NCBI RefSeq assembly: GCF_001509485.1
Contig: NZ_LLZI01000213.1
Span: forward strand, 1 to 64,000
Direction: 5' to 3'
Length of the DNA: 64,000 nt
Origin: Streptomyces sp. NRRL F-4489
GTDB taxonomy: Bacteria; Actinomycetota; Actinomycetes; Streptomycetales; Streptomycetaceae
Below, piece after piece: positions 8,419 through 17,520 of the stretch (the stretch's first letter is position 1; every line of letters starts with the position of its first letter). The position numbers were made by a program, and so were the translations under genes. The notes below the pieces were generated by a model. The model was not told the DNA's origin and did no database searches. It saw nothing but the letters and a program-made list of their open reading frames with translations.

Positions 8419-8952
8419 ATGACGGGCGCCACGATCTGGCTGACCGGTCTGCCGAGCGCGGGGAAGACGACCCTGGCGCGCGAGCTGGCCGGCCGGCTGC
8501 GCGGCGAGGGCCACCGCGTCGAGGTGCTCGACGGCGACGAGATCCGCGAGTTCCTCTCGGCGGGCCTCGGCTTCAGCCGCGAGGACCGGCACACCAACGT
8601 CCAGCGGATCGGCTTCGTCGCCGAACTCCTCGCCAGCAACGGCGTGAAGGCCCTGGTCCCGGTGATCGCCCCGTACGCCGACAGCCGCGAGGCGGTGCGC
8701 AAGCGCCACCAGCGCGAGGGCACCCCGTACCTGGAGGTGCACGTCGCCACGCCGCTGGACGTCTGCTCCGAGCGGGATGTGAAGGGCCTGTACGCCAAGC
8801 AGGCGGCCGGTGAGCTGACCGGCCTGACCGGGGTGGACGACCCGTACGAGGCGCCCGAGTCGCCGGATCTGCGGATCGAGTCGCACACCCAGACCGTTCA
8901 GGAGTCCGCCGCGGCGCTGCACGCGCTGCTGGTCGAGAGGGGGCTGGCGTGA
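8419..8952 (+). CDS. cysC: Adenylylsulfate kinase
   Basis: APS kinase phosphorylates APS at the 3' hydroxyl to give PAPS. The 177-residue protein opens with MTGATIWLTGLPSAGKTT, a P-loop at the expected place, and shows the family stretches LDGDEIREFLSAGLGFSREDR and FVAELLASNGVKALVPVIAPY. I chose the ATG at 8419 because AGGAG lies six bases before it and related proteins begin there; an ATG at 8395, overlapping the cysH stop, would add eight residues. The gene overlaps cysD by four bases. PAPS may serve sulfotransferases as well as CysH. Confidence 0.92.
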   Translation: MTGATIWLTGLPSAGKTTLARELAGRLRGEGHRVEVLDGDEIREFLSAGLGFSREDRHTNVQRIGFVAELLASNGVKALVPVIAPYADSREAVRKRHQREGTPYLEVHVATPLDVCSERDVKGLYAKQAAGELTGLTGVDDPYEAPESPDLRIESHTQTVQESAAALHALLVERGLA

Positions 8953-9884
8953 CCACCGTGGCGTCGCTGTCCGAGGAGCTGGACAACCCCTACGCGCTGT
9001 CGCACCTGGACGCGCTGGAGTCCGAGGCGGTGCACATCTTCCGCGAGGTGGCGGGCGAGTTCGAGCGGCCGGTGATCCTCTTCTCCGGCGGCAAGGACTC
9101 CATCGTCATGCTGCACCTGGCGCTGAAGGCGTTCGCGCCGGCGCCGGTGCCGTTCGCGCTGCTGCACGTCGACACCGGCCACAACTTCCCCGAGGTGCTG
9201 GCCTACCGCGACCGGACCGTGGCCGAGCACGGGCTGCGGCTGCACATCGCGTCGGTGCAGGACTTCATCGACCGCGGGGAGCTGCGGGAGCGCCCGGACG
9301 GCACCCGCAATCCGCTGCAGACCGTGCCGCTGCTGGACGCCATCGAGAAGAACCGCTTCGACGCGGTCTTCGGCGGCGGCCGCCGGGACGAGGAGAAGGC
9401 CCGCGCCAAGGAGCGGGTGTTCTCGCTGCGGGACGAGTTCGGCGGCTGGGACCCGCGCCGGCAGCGGCCCGAGCTGTGGCAGCTCTACAACGGCCGGCAC
9501 TCGCCGGGCGAGCATGTCCGGGTCTTCCCGCTCTCCAACTGGACCGAGCTGGACGTCTGGCAGTACATCGCCCGCGAGAAGATCGAACTGCCCGCCATCT
9601 ACTACGCCCACGAGCGCGAGGTCTTCGCCCGCGGCGGCATGTGGCTGGCGCCCGGTGAGTGGGGCGGCCCGAAGGACGGCGAGCGCCTGGAGGTCCGCCA
9701 GGTGCGCTACCGCACCGTGGGCGACATGTCCTGCACCGGCGCGGTGGAGTCGGACGCGGACACCATCGACGCCGTCATCGCGGAGATCGCCGCGTCCCGG
9801 CTCACCGAGCGGGGCGCCACCCGGGCCGACGACAAGCTGTCCGAGGCCGCCATGGAGGACCGCAAGCGCGAGGGGTACTTCTAG
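8949..9884 (+). CDS. cysD: Sulfate adenylyltransferase subunit 2
   Basis: This 311-residue PP-loop ATP sulfurylase subunit makes APS from ATP and sulfate together with the GTPase CysN. The ATP-pyrophosphatase motif FSGGKDSIVMLHLALKAF lies near residue 40, followed by LHVDTGHNFPEV, GGGRRDEEKARAKER and the C-terminal DKLSEAAMEDRKREGYF tail typical of CysD. The GTG start overlaps the cysC stop, and cysN begins two bases after the cysD stop, so the subunits are made in step. Confidence 0.95.
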   Translation: MTTVASLSEELDNPYALSHLDALESEAVHIFREVAGEFERPVILFSGGKDSIVMLHLALKAFAPAPVPFALLHVDTGHNFPEVLAYRDRTVAEHGLRLHIASVQDFIDRGELRERPDGTRNPLQTVPLLDAIEKNRFDAVFGGGRRDEEKARAKERVFSLRDEFGGWDPRRQRPELWQLYNGRHSPGEHVRVFPLSNWTELDVWQYIAREKIELPAIYYAHEREVFARGGMWLAPGEWGGPKDGERLEVRQVRYRTVGDMSCTGAVESDADTIDAVIAEIAASRLTERGATRADDKLSEAAMEDRKREGYF

Positions 9885-9886
9885 CC

Positions 9887-11248
9887 ATGAGCACGACCGA
9901 CACCGCCCGCGCCGACGGGCCCGTGGACGCGGGCGCCACCTCGCTGCTGCGCTTCGCCACCGCCGGTTCCGTGGACGACGGCAAGTCGACGCTGGTCGGC
10001 CGGCTGCTGCACGACTCCAAGTCGGTGCTCGCCGACCAGCTGGAGGCCGTCGAGCACGCCTCCCGCAACCGCGGGCAGGAGGCGCCCGACCTGGCGCTGC
10101 TGACGGACGGGCTGCGCGCCGAGCGGGAGCAGGGCATCACCATCGATGTCGCCTACCGCTACTTCGCCACCCCGCGCCGCCGCTTCATCCTCGCCGACAC
10201 CCCCGGGCACGTGCAGTACACCCGGAACATGGTCACCGGCGCGTCCACCGCCGAGCTGGCCGTGGTGCTGGTCGACGCCCGCAACGGCGTGGTCGAGCAG
10301 ACCCGGCGGCACGCCGCGGTCGCCGCGCTGCTGCGGGTGCCGCACGTCGTCCTGGCGGTCAACAAGATGGACCTGGTGGACTACCGGGAGTCCGTCTTCG
10401 CGGCCATCGCCGAGGAGTTCACCGCGTACGCCGGCTCGCTGGGCGTCCCGGAGATCACCGCCATCCCGATCTCGGCGCTGGCCGGCGACAACGTGGTGAC
10501 GCCGTCGGCCACCATGGACTGGTACGGCGGCCCGACCGTGCTGGAGCACCTGGAGACCGTGCCGGTGGTCGCCGACCCGTCGGACGACCCGGCCCGCTTC
10601 CCGGTCCAGTACGTCATCCGCCCGCAGACCGCCGAGCACCCCGACTACCGCGGCTACGCGGGCCAGATCGCCTCCGGCGTGCTGCGCGTCGGCGACGCCG
10701 TCGCGGTGCTGCCGTCCGGCCGGACCAGCACCATCGAGGGCATCGACGCGCTGGGCCGGAGCGTGGACGTGGCCTGGGCGCCGCAGTCGGTGACCCTGCG
10801 GCTCGCCGACGACCTGGACGTCTCCCGCGGCGATCTGATCGCCCCGGCGGACACCGCGCCGGCGGTCACCCAGGACATCGAGGCCACCGTCTGCCACGTC
10901 GCCGACCGGCCGCTGGCCGTGGGGCAGCGGGTGCTGCTCAAGCACACCACCCGCACCGTCAAGGCGATCGTCAAGGAGATCCCGTCCCGGCTGGCGCTGG
11001 ACGACCTCTCCCAGCACCCGGCGCCCGGGGAGCTGGCCGCCAACGACATCGGCCGGATCGTGGTGCGCACCGCCGCGCCGCTGGCGCTGGACGCCTACGC
11101 GCAGTCCCGGCGCACCGGTTCGTTCCTGCTGATCGACCCCGCGGACGGCACCACGCTGACCGCCGGGATGGCCGGTACCGCGTTCGCCGAGGCGGCCGCG
11201 GACGCGGCGCCGCGGGGCGCGGCGGACGACGAGGGGTGGGACTTCTGA
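9887..11248 (+). CDS. cysN: Sulfate adenylyltransferase subunit 1 (GTPase)
   Basis: This 453-residue EF-Tu-like GTPase couples GTP hydrolysis to APS formation by CysD. G-motifs are in order: GSVDDGKST (G1), the REQGITIDVAYRYF switch, DTPGHVQYT (G3) and NKMDL (G4), followed by the beta-barrel domains. There is no fused CysC kinase domain, which agrees with the separate cysC upstream. The start ATG at 9887 is two bases after cysD. The C-terminus is Ala/Asp-rich and ends EGWDF. A 33-codon frame overlaps its stop. Confidence 0.95.
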   Translation: MSTTDTARADGPVDAGATSLLRFATAGSVDDGKSTLVGRLLHDSKSVLADQLEAVEHASRNRGQEAPDLALLTDGLRAEREQGITIDVAYRYFATPRRRFILADTPGHVQYTRNMVTGASTAELAVVLVDARNGVVEQTRRHAAVAALLRVPHVVLAVNKMDLVDYRESVFAAIAEEFTAYAGSLGVPEITAIPISALAGDNVVTPSATMDWYGGPTVLEHLETVPVVADPSDDPARFPVQYVIRPQTAEHPDYRGYAGQIASGVLRVGDAVAVLPSGRTSTIEGIDALGRSVDVAWAPQSVTLRLADDLDVSRGDLIAPADTAPAVTQDIEATVCHVADRPLAVGQRVLLKHTTRTVKAIVKEIPSRLALDDLSQHPAPGELAANDIGRIVVRTAAPLALDAYAQSRRTGSFLLIDPADGTTLTAGMAGTAFAEAAADAAPRGAADDEGWDF

Positions 11249-11349
11249 TGCTGCGGGACATGTTCGCGGACTTCGCGAAGGAGGGGGGCCGCGTCGGCAG
11301 CGGGGCCCTGGGCAGCGGACAGGGCGGAGTCGGCCGATGTGTGTGCTGA
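11248..11349 (+). CDS. Possible 33-residue ORF after cysN
   Basis: An ATG overlaps the cysN stop (TGATG) and opens MLRDMFADFAKEGG, then a Gly-rich tail ending RCVC. The coupling resembles other junctions in the operon and the first 14 residues could form an amphipathic helix, but nothing else supports it as a real gene. It may be a chance reading in the 210-base spacer before the substrate-binding protein gene. Confidence 0.2.
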   Translation: MLRDMFADFAKEGGRVGSGALGSGQGGVGRCVC

Positions 11350-11460
11350 CCGCGCCTGTCTCCGAGCCCCCCACCCCAGCCGTCCGAAGATCCGCCATCA
11401 CGCCGGGCGCGCCCTGACCGGGCGCCGCGCTCCCCCGGCCCTCCGAGAGGAACTCCTCCC

Positions 11461-12570
11461 GTGTCTGCCGTACGCCACCGCCTTCTGGCGGCCGCCGCCA
11501 CCGTCCCGTTGCTGACCGCCGCCCTGGGGGCCTGCGGCTACGGCTCCGAGGCCAAGAAGGACACCGCGGCCGCCGTCGCCCCCAAGGGACCCAAGGTCGA
11601 CGGGCTCGACCAGGTCAAGATCGGGTTCTTCGGCAACACCACCCACGCCACACCGCTGATCGGCCTGCGGACCGGCACCTTCCAGAAGGAGCTGGGCGGC
11701 ACGGCGGTGAAGTCCTCCGTCTTCAACGCGGGCCCCGCCGAGATCGAGGCGCTCAACTCGGGCGCCATCGACATCGGCTGGATCGGCCCCTCCCCCGCCA
11801 TCAACGGCTACGCCAAGTCGCACGGCAAGAGCCTGAAGATCATCTCGGGCTCCGCCTCCGGGGGCGTCTCGCTGATCGTCAACCCCAAGAAGATCAAGAG
11901 CCTGGACGATCTCAAGGGCAAGACGATCGCCACCCCGCAGCTCGGCAACACCCAGGACGTGGCGCTGCTCAACTTCCTCGCGGGCAAGGGCTATTCGGTC
12001 GACGCCACGTCCGGCAAGGGCGATGTCACCGTCCAGCGCACCGACAACAAGGTCGTGCCGACCGCGTTCCGGCAGGGCAGCATCGACGGCGCGTGGGTGC
12101 CCGAGCCGACCGCGTCCAAGCTCGTCGCGGCCGGCGGCAAGCCGCTGCTGGACGAGAAGACGCTGTGGAAGGACGGCAAGTTCGTCATCACGAACGTGAT
12201 CGTCTCGCAGAAGTTCCTCACCGAGCACCCCAAGGCCGTCGAGGCGGTACTGCGCGCGTCGGTGAAGACCAACGCCTGGATCCGCTCGCACCCCGCCGAG
12301 GCGGTCAAGGCGCTCAACGACGAGCTGGCCGATCCGGCGATCACCGGCAAGGCGCTGCCGGCCGACGTCATCGACCCGGCGTTCAAGAACGTCGACATCA
12401 CCGATGACCCGCTGGCCGCCACCCTCCAGGAGGAGGCGGACCACGCCGTCAAGGCGGGCCTGCTGAAGAAGCCCGACCTCAAGGGCATCTACGACCTCAC
12501 CCTGCTGAACAAGGTGCTCAAGTCCGAGGGCAGGCCGCCGGTCGACGACGCCGGCCTCGGCGGCAGCTGA
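11461..12570 (+). CDS. Sulfonate/sulfur ABC transporter substrate-binding lipoprotein (SsuA-like)
   Basis: This 369-residue protein begins with an Arg-containing signal peptide and the lipobox LGAC (Cys near residue 24), so it should be anchored to the membrane outer face. The mature part follows the SsuA/NMT1 fold: KIGFFGNTTHATPLIGL, FNAGPAEIEALNSGAIDIGWIGPSP and LKGKTIATPQLGNTQDVALL. It probably captures alkanesulfonates or a related sulfur source; taurine or sulfate cannot be excluded. The GTG start has GAGAGGA upstream. It is followed by its ATPase and permease, and sits directly after cysN, as in S. coelicolor. Confidence 0.88.
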   Translation: MSAVRHRLLAAAATVPLLTAALGACGYGSEAKKDTAAAVAPKGPKVDGLDQVKIGFFGNTTHATPLIGLRTGTFQKELGGTAVKSSVFNAGPAEIEALNSGAIDIGWIGPSPAINGYAKSHGKSLKIISGSASGGVSLIVNPKKIKSLDDLKGKTIATPQLGNTQDVALLNFLAGKGYSVDATSGKGDVTVQRTDNKVVPTAFRQGSIDGAWVPEPTASKLVAAGGKPLLDEKTLWKDGKFVITNVIVSQKFLTEHPKAVEAVLRASVKTNAWIRSHPAEAVKALNDELADPAITGKALPADVIDPAFKNVDITDDPLAATLQEEADHAVKAGLLKKPDLKGIYDLTLLNKVLKSEGRPPVDDAGLGGS

Positions 12571-12603
12571 CCCACGGCCCCGATCCCCCAGGAGGTGACA
12601 CCG

Positions 12604-13404
12604 ATGACGACCAGCACGCTCACCAAGCCCGCCGCGGCGGACGCCGGCTCCACCGGTCCGTACGCCGCTCGCATCCACCACGTCTCGAAGTCGTTCGGCC
12701 GCCCCGGCGCGCGGCAGCAGGTGCTGGACGACATCAGCATCGATGTCGCCCCCGGCGAATTCGTCTGCCTCCTGGGGGCCTCGGGGTGCGGCAAGTCCAC
12801 CCTGCTCAACCTCGTGGCCGGCCTGGACGCGCCGTCCGAGGGGACCATCGAGACGCCCGGCGGCCGGCCGGCGCTGATGTTCCAGGAGCACGCCCTCTTC
12901 CCGTGGCTGACCGCGGGCCGCAACATCGAACTGGCGCTGCGGCTGCGCGGCGTGCCGCGCGCCGAGCGCCGCCCGGAGGCCGAGCGGCTGCTCGAACTCG
13001 TCCGGCTCAAGGGCGCGTACGGCAAGCGGGTGCACGAGCTGTCCGGCGGGATGCGGCAGCGGGTGGCGATGGCCCGGGCGCTGGCCCAGGACAGCCAACT
13101 GCTGCTGATGGACGAGCCGTTCGCCGCGCTCGACGCGATCACCCGGGACGTGCTGCACGACGAGCTGACCCGGATCTGGCAGGAGACGAACCTCTCGGTC
13201 CTGTTCGTCACCCACAACGTCCGGGAGGCGGTGCGGCTCGGCGAGCGGGTCGTGCTGCTCTCCTCCCGCCCCGGCCGGGTGGCCCGCGAGTGGCGGGTGG
13301 ACATCCCCCAGCCGCGCCGCATCGAGGACTCCGCGGTCGCCGACCTGTCCATCGAGATCACCGAACAGCTCCGTGGGGAGATCCGCCGCCATGGCCAGCA
13401 CTGA
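12604..13404 (+). CDS. ABC transporter ATP-binding protein (SsuB-like)
   Basis: This 266-residue ATPase powers the sulfonate importer. Walker A is GASGCGKST, the Q-loop region is MFQEHALFPWLTAGRN, the signature is LSGGMRQRVAMARALAQ, Walker B is LLLMDEPFAALDAITR and the H-loop is FVTHNVREA. The MFQ..LFPW and LDAITR patterns are those of the nitrate/sulfonate/taurine ATPase family. The ATG at 12604 is preferred over a GTG at 12595 because AGGAGG lies eight bases before it. The 3' end overlaps the permease gene by 14 bases. Confidence 0.92.
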   Translation: MTTSTLTKPAAADAGSTGPYAARIHHVSKSFGRPGARQQVLDDISIDVAPGEFVCLLGASGCGKSTLLNLVAGLDAPSEGTIETPGGRPALMFQEHALFPWLTAGRNIELALRLRGVPRAERRPEAERLLELVRLKGAYGKRVHELSGGMRQRVAMARALAQDSQLLLMDEPFAALDAITRDVLHDELTRIWQETNLSVLFVTHNVREAVRLGERVVLLSSRPGRVAREWRVDIPQPRRIEDSAVADLSIEITEQLRGEIRRHGQH

Positions 13405-14386
13405 GACCACCGCCTCCGCCGCCGCGGGCACGCCCGGCGACGACCCCGCCGGGCCCTCGGACGGGGCGTCCGCCGAGCGGGCCGCCGACGCGGCTCCCGC
13501 AGCCGCCGGCGGGGAGACCCGGCCGGCCGGCGGCGATCTGGCCGGGCTGGAGGCCGGCCTCGACGCCCTGGACGCCACCGTGGTGGCCCGCCAGCCCTGG
13601 CTGCGGTCGGCCCTGGCCAAGATCCTGCCGCCGGCCATCGCGATCGTGCTGGTCCTGGCGCTGTGGCAGCTCGCCTACCACTTCCAGCTCAAGCCGCACT
13701 ACCTGCTGCCCAGCCCGCTGGACGTGGCCCGCTCGCTCCAGCAGAAGTGGCTGGAGGGCACGCTGCTGGGCTTCGTGTGGACCAGCGTCTCGCGCGGCGC
13801 CCTGGGCTTCGTCGCCTCGGTGGTGCTCGGTACGGCGCTGGGGCTGATCGTGGCCCGGATCAAGCCGGTCCGGGCGGCGATCGGGCCGATCCTGAGCGGT
13901 CTGCAGTCGCTGCCGTCGGTGGCCTGGGTGCCGGCCGCGATCATCTGGTTCGGGCTGAGCGACGCCACCATCTACGCGGTGGTGCTGCTCGGCGCCGTCC
14001 CCTCGATCGCCAACGGCCTGGTGTCCGGCGTCGACCAGATCTCCCCGCTCTACCTCCGCGCCGGCCGCACCATCGGCGCGCGGGGCCTGGCCGGGGTCCG
14101 CCATGTGCTGCTGCCCGCCGCGCTCCCCGGCTACCTCGCCGGACTCAAGCAGGGCTGGGCGTTCTCCTGGCGGTCGCTGATGGCCGCCGAGCTGATCGTC
14201 AGCGCGCCCGATCTCGGCACCGGCCTGGGCCAGTTGCTGGAGCAGGGCCGGGAGCTGCAGGACATGTCCTGGGTGCTCTCCGCGATCCTGCTGATCCTCA
14301 TCGTCGGTATCGGCATCGAGCTGCTGATCTTCGCCCCGATCGAGCGCCGGGTGCTGCGCAGCCGCGGCCTCCTCGTCAAGAACTAG
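13391..14386 (+). CDS. ABC transporter permease (SsuC-like)
   Basis: This 331-residue permease has a long Ala/Gly/Asp-rich cytoplasmic N-terminus (about 75 residues), then about six membrane helices. The ATPase-docking loop is visible as RAGRTIGARGLAGVRHVLLPAALPGYLAGL, and SLPSVAWVPAAIIWFGL is typical of SsuC/TauC permeases. The ATG at 13391 has GGGGAG upstream and lies within the end of the ATPase gene. The extended N-terminus is longer than in E. coli SsuC. Confidence 0.9.
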   Translation: MASTETTASAAAGTPGDDPAGPSDGASAERAADAAPAAAGGETRPAGGDLAGLEAGLDALDATVVARQPWLRSALAKILPPAIAIVLVLALWQLAYHFQLKPHYLLPSPLDVARSLQQKWLEGTLLGFVWTSVSRGALGFVASVVLGTALGLIVARIKPVRAAIGPILSGLQSLPSVAWVPAAIIWFGLSDATIYAVVLLGAVPSIANGLVSGVDQISPLYLRAGRTIGARGLAGVRHVLLPAALPGYLAGLKQGWAFSWRSLMAAELIVSAPDLGTGLGQLLEQGRELQDMSWVLSAILLILIVGIGIELLIFAPIERRVLRSRGLLVKN

Positions 14387-14391
14387 ATCCC

Positions 14392-15162
14392 ATGAGCACC
14401 CGCCCCACTCTCCTCGTCATCGCCCACGGCAGCCGCGACCCCCGGCACGCCGCGACCGTCGCCGCGCTGTGCGCGCGGGTGCGGCGGCTGCGGCCCGGAC
14501 TGCGCGTGGAGGTCGGCTACCTCGACTTCAACGCGCCCCGGGTGCCGCGGGTGCTGGAGCGCCTGGCGGGCGACGGCGTGGGGACGGTGGTGGCGCTGCC
14601 GCTGCTGCTCACCCGGGCGTTCCACGCGAAGTCCGACATCCCCGCGGTGCTGCGGGAGGCCGCCGCGCGGCTGCCCCTGCTCACCGTCCACCAGGCCGAG
14701 GTGCTCGGCCCCTCGCTCCTCCTGACCGGCGCGCTGGAGCGCCGGCTGGAGGAGGCCGGGCTGCGGCCCGGTGACCGCCGCTCGACCGGGGTCGTCCTGG
14801 CCGCGGCGGGCTCCTCCGACCCGGAGGCGATCGCAGTGATCGCTGAAACCGCGCGGGAGTGGCGGCGCACCGCCGAATGGTGTGCCGTGCGACCTGCGTT
14901 CGCCTCCGCTTCCCTGCCCCGCACGGCCGACGCCGTACGGGCCCTGCGGGCCGAGGGCGTGCGGCGGGTGGCCGTCGCCCCGTACGTCATCGCGCCGGGC
15001 TTCCTGCCGGACCGGATCGCCGCTGGCGCCCGGGAGGCGCGGGCCGATGTGCTCGCGCCGGTGCTCGGCGACGCGCCCGAACTGGCCCGGCTGCTGCTGC
15101 GCCGCTACGACCAGGCCGTCCGCGCCCACGTGCGGCCCGAAGCGGCCGCGCTCAGCGCGTGA
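14392..15162 (+). CDS. Sirohydrochlorin chelatase (CbiX/SirB-like)
   Basis: This 256-residue protein opens with TLLVIAHGSRDPRHAATV, where the His of AHGSRDP is the catalytic residue of class II chelatases, and has a second half-domain (VVLAAAGSSDPEA) that mirrors the first. It should insert ferrous iron into sirohydrochlorin to make siroheme, the cofactor of Sir encoded nine kilobases upstream in the same operon. A cobalt chelatase role for cobalamin is possible on fold alone, but the location argues for siroheme. It starts five bases after the permease stop and ends the operon before a strong hairpin. Confidence 0.87.
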   Translation: MSTRPTLLVIAHGSRDPRHAATVAALCARVRRLRPGLRVEVGYLDFNAPRVPRVLERLAGDGVGTVVALPLLLTRAFHAKSDIPAVLREAAARLPLLTVHQAEVLGPSLLLTGALERRLEEAGLRPGDRRSTGVVLAAAGSSDPEAIAVIAETAREWRRTAEWCAVRPAFASASLPRTADAVRALRAEGVRRVAVAPYVIAPGFLPDRIAAGAREARADVLAPVLGDAPELARLLLRRYDQAVRAHVRPEAAALSA

Positions 15163-15187
15163 AGGCGGCCGCCTTCGGCGCGTGAAA

Positions 15188-15239
15188 GGGCCCGGCGGCC
15201 GCCCCGCGCGGTGCGAGCTGCGGGGCGGCCGCCGGGCCC
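15188..15239. terminator. Bidirectional hairpin between chelatase and MFS genes
   Basis: Twenty-base arms, GGGCCCGGCGGCCGCCCCGC and its exact complement, enclose a 12-base loop. It lies between two convergent genes and should end both transcripts. It is among the strongest hairpins in the window. Confidence 0.85.
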
Positions 15240-15255
15240 AACTCCCTTGATTCCC

Positions 15256-16482
15256 TTACCCCTTGGGGGCGGATACGGCCTCCGCCTCCGGCGCCGGGTG
15301 CGCCTCCGGGGCGGTCGGCGTGCGGTCCGGGAGCCGGAGGGCCAGCACGACGGGGACGAGGAAGACCGCGACGAGTACGTAGAAGACGGCGGGCAGGCCC
15401 CGGGCGTCGGCGAGCCAGCCGAACAGCGGCGAGCACAGCCCGCCCGCCGCCATCGCCAGCCCCAGCGTCAGCCCGCTCGCCGTCCCCGGGCGGTTCGGCA
15501 GGTAGTCCTGGGCCAGCGTCACCTGGGCCGCGAACGGCAGGAACATCGCCACGCCGAACACCCCCGCGCTCACCACCAGCACCGGGTACGCCGGGGCCCA
15601 GGCGATGCCCAGCAGGGCGGGCAGCGCCACGAGGTAGCCGGTCCGCACCGAGGTCATCCGGCCGCGGCGGTCGCCGAGCCAGCCGCCGAGCAGGACGCCG
15701 ATCGCGCCGGCGGCGGTGTAGGTGCTCAGGACGGCGGCGCCCGCCGCGGTGGACTGGCCCAGATCCCGCTCGGCGTGCAGCGACACCATCGAGGTGACCG
15801 TGACGTACGGGATGGACCAGCCGACGATCACGCCCACCAGGCGGGCGAACGAGCGCCAGTCGTCGGCCCGTCCGGCCGCGCCGCCGCCCGCCTTGGCCGC
15901 GGCGCCGGTGACCAGCGGCGCCGCCGGGGTGTGGCCGCGCCACCGCATCCAGGGCCCCTTGAGCACCCACAGCACGGCCATCACCAGCGCGGGCACCGCC
16001 AGCAGATAGCTCCCGGAGAAGCCCACTCCCCCGATGACGAGGGTGACCAGCGTGGGCGCCAGCGCGCCGCCGATCGTCCCGCCGACCGAGAAGACGCTCA
16101 TCGCCTTCTGCGAGGAGCCGCCGGCGGCCCGCGCCTGGCTGGTGGCGGGCGGGTGGTAGGCCGCGATGCCGATGCCGGCCAGCGCGACGCACAGCCAGGT
16201 GACGAGGTAGGTGCCGGACAGTCCGGCCGCCATCACGCCGAGGGCGGCCGCGGTGAAGCCGGTCGGCACCAGCCAGGGCCGCGGCTTCTGATCGGAGAGC
16301 GCGCCGAACACCGGCTGGAACAGGCTGGAGATGCCGGAGGCGGCGAACGCCAGGCCGGAGACCGCGGCGTAGCTGTAGTGGCGCTGGGCCATCAGGAACG
16401 GCAGCATCGCGGGGATCGCGCCCTGATAGAGGTCGTTGACCATATGCGTGCCGGCCAGGAAGCCGAGCTGCCCTTTTTTCAT
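15256..16482 (-). CDS. MFS transporter, fosmidomycin-resistance (Fsr) type
   Basis: This 408-residue, 12-helix exporter begins MKKGQLGFLAGTHMVNDLYQ; the THMVNDLY motif in helix 1 and GALSDQKPRPWLV in the helix 2-3 loop mark the Fsr branch of the major facilitator family. Repeat-half motifs GWLGDRRGR and GWLADARGL are also present. Fsr of E. coli expels fosmidomycin; the natural substrate here is unknown. I start at the MKK ATG (16482), because a further 55 residues of Pro/Arg-rich reading upstream look non-native. It lies 86 bases after the ABC ATPase gene on the same strand. Confidence 0.87.
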   Translation of the reverse strand: MKKGQLGFLAGTHMVNDLYQGAIPAMLPFLMAQRHYSYAAVSGLAFAASGISSLFQPVFGALSDQKPRPWLVPTGFTAAALGVMAAGLSGTYLVTWLCVALAGIGIAAYHPPATSQARAAGGSSQKAMSVFSVGGTIGGALAPTLVTLVIGGVGFSGSYLLAVPALVMAVLWVLKGPWMRWRGHTPAAPLVTGAAAKAGGGAAGRADDWRSFARLVGVIVGWSIPYVTVTSMVSLHAERDLGQSTAAGAAVLSTYTAAGAIGVLLGGWLGDRRGRMTSVRTGYLVALPALLGIAWAPAYPVLVVSAGVFGVAMFLPFAAQVTLAQDYLPNRPGTASGLTLGLAMAAGGLCSPLFGWLADARGLPAVFYVLVAVFLVPVVLALRLPDRTPTAPEAHPAPEAEAVSAPKG

Positions 16483-16568
16483 GCGGGAACGTCTGCTCTC
16501 TAACGCCGCGGTGGGACGCGGGACGGGCGGGGAGTCGGCGCGCGGTACGGGCGCGGTGGCGGGCGGGG

Positions 16569-17369
16569 TCACGGCCGGGACGGGCGGCGGGTCCGCACGC
16601 TCCACCGCCCGTCGGCGCGGGTGAGGTGGATCGGGTGGTCGAAGCACTTGCTGACCTGGTCGCTGGTGAGGACCTCGCCGACCGGCCCGGAGGCCAGGCA
16701 GCGGCCGTCGCGCAGCAGCAGCGCGTGCGTGGTCCCGGGCGGGAGCTCCTCCAGGTGGTGGGTGACCAGGACGGAGGCCAGTTCGGGGTAGGTGTGCTGG
16801 AGCGTGTCGAGGCGTTCGATCAGCTGCTCGCGGCCGGCGACGTCGAGTCCGGTCGCGGGTTCGTCGAGCAGCAGCAGCCGGGGGCTGGGCATCAGGGCCC
16901 GGGCGATCAGGGTCCGGCCGCGCTCGCCCTGGGAGAGGGTCGGCCAGCGCGCGTCGCGGCGGTCGGCGAGGCCGAGCAGGTCGATCAGGCGGTCGGCGGT
17001 GGCCACCTGCTCGGGCTCCGGGGTCCAGCGGGGGACCCGTTCGATGGTGTTGGTCAGGCCGGTCAGGACGACGTCGCGGACCTTCAGGGGCGAGCGGAGC
17101 GCGTGCCGGGGGTCCACATGGCCGACGTAGGAGCGCAGTTCGCGCAGGTCCACGCGGCCCAGCTCATGGCCCAGGACCCGTACCGTGCCCCGGGTGGGGT
17201 GGGCGAGCGCGCCGAGCAGGCTGAGCAGGCTGCTCTTGCCCGCGCCGTTGGCGCCGAGCAGGGCCCAGTGCTCGCCGGGCCGCACGGTCAGCGAGATCTC
17301 CTGGAGGATCGCCACTCCGTCCCGGACGAGGTCCACCTCGCGGGCGTGGAGTACGGCGGTCGCGTTCAC
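16569..17369 (-). CDS. Stand-alone ABC transporter ATP-binding protein
   Basis: This 266-residue ATPase has Walker A GANGAGKSS, a signature LSQGERGRTLIARAL (Gln in place of Gly), Walker B LLLLDEPATGLD and the H-loop VLVTHHLEELP. The layout resembles ModF/PhrA-like single-domain ATPases, and no permease gene is adjacent. Start: GTG at 17369, with GGAG upstream (GGAGCTGACC); the 77 residues of upstream open frame are Arg-rich and not conserved in style. It is divergent from the FadR-type regulator, whose repeated operator lies in the shared 267-base promoter region, so it may be a target. Confidence 0.83.
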   Translation of the reverse strand: MNATAVLHAREVDLVRDGVAILQEISLTVRPGEHWALLGANGAGKSSLLSLLGALAHPTRGTVRVLGHELGRVDLRELRSYVGHVDPRHALRSPLKVRDVVLTGLTNTIERVPRWTPEPEQVATADRLIDLLGLADRRDARWPTLSQGERGRTLIARALMPSPRLLLLDEPATGLDVAGREQLIERLDTLQHTYPELASVLVTHHLEELPPGTTHALLLRDGRCLASGPVGEVLTSDQVSKCFDHPIHLTRADGRWSVRTRRPSRP

Positions 17370-17520
17370 GGTCAGCTCCGTTCGGTGCGGGGGGCGGCGG
17401 CCGCGGCGCCGGCGTCGGGCCCGCCGCGGGGTGCCGGACGCGTCCCGGGTCCCGAAGCGGCAGCCGGGAAGGGGGAGTTCGCGCGGCCGTACGCCCGGTA
17501 CAGTAGCGGCGACCAACACC

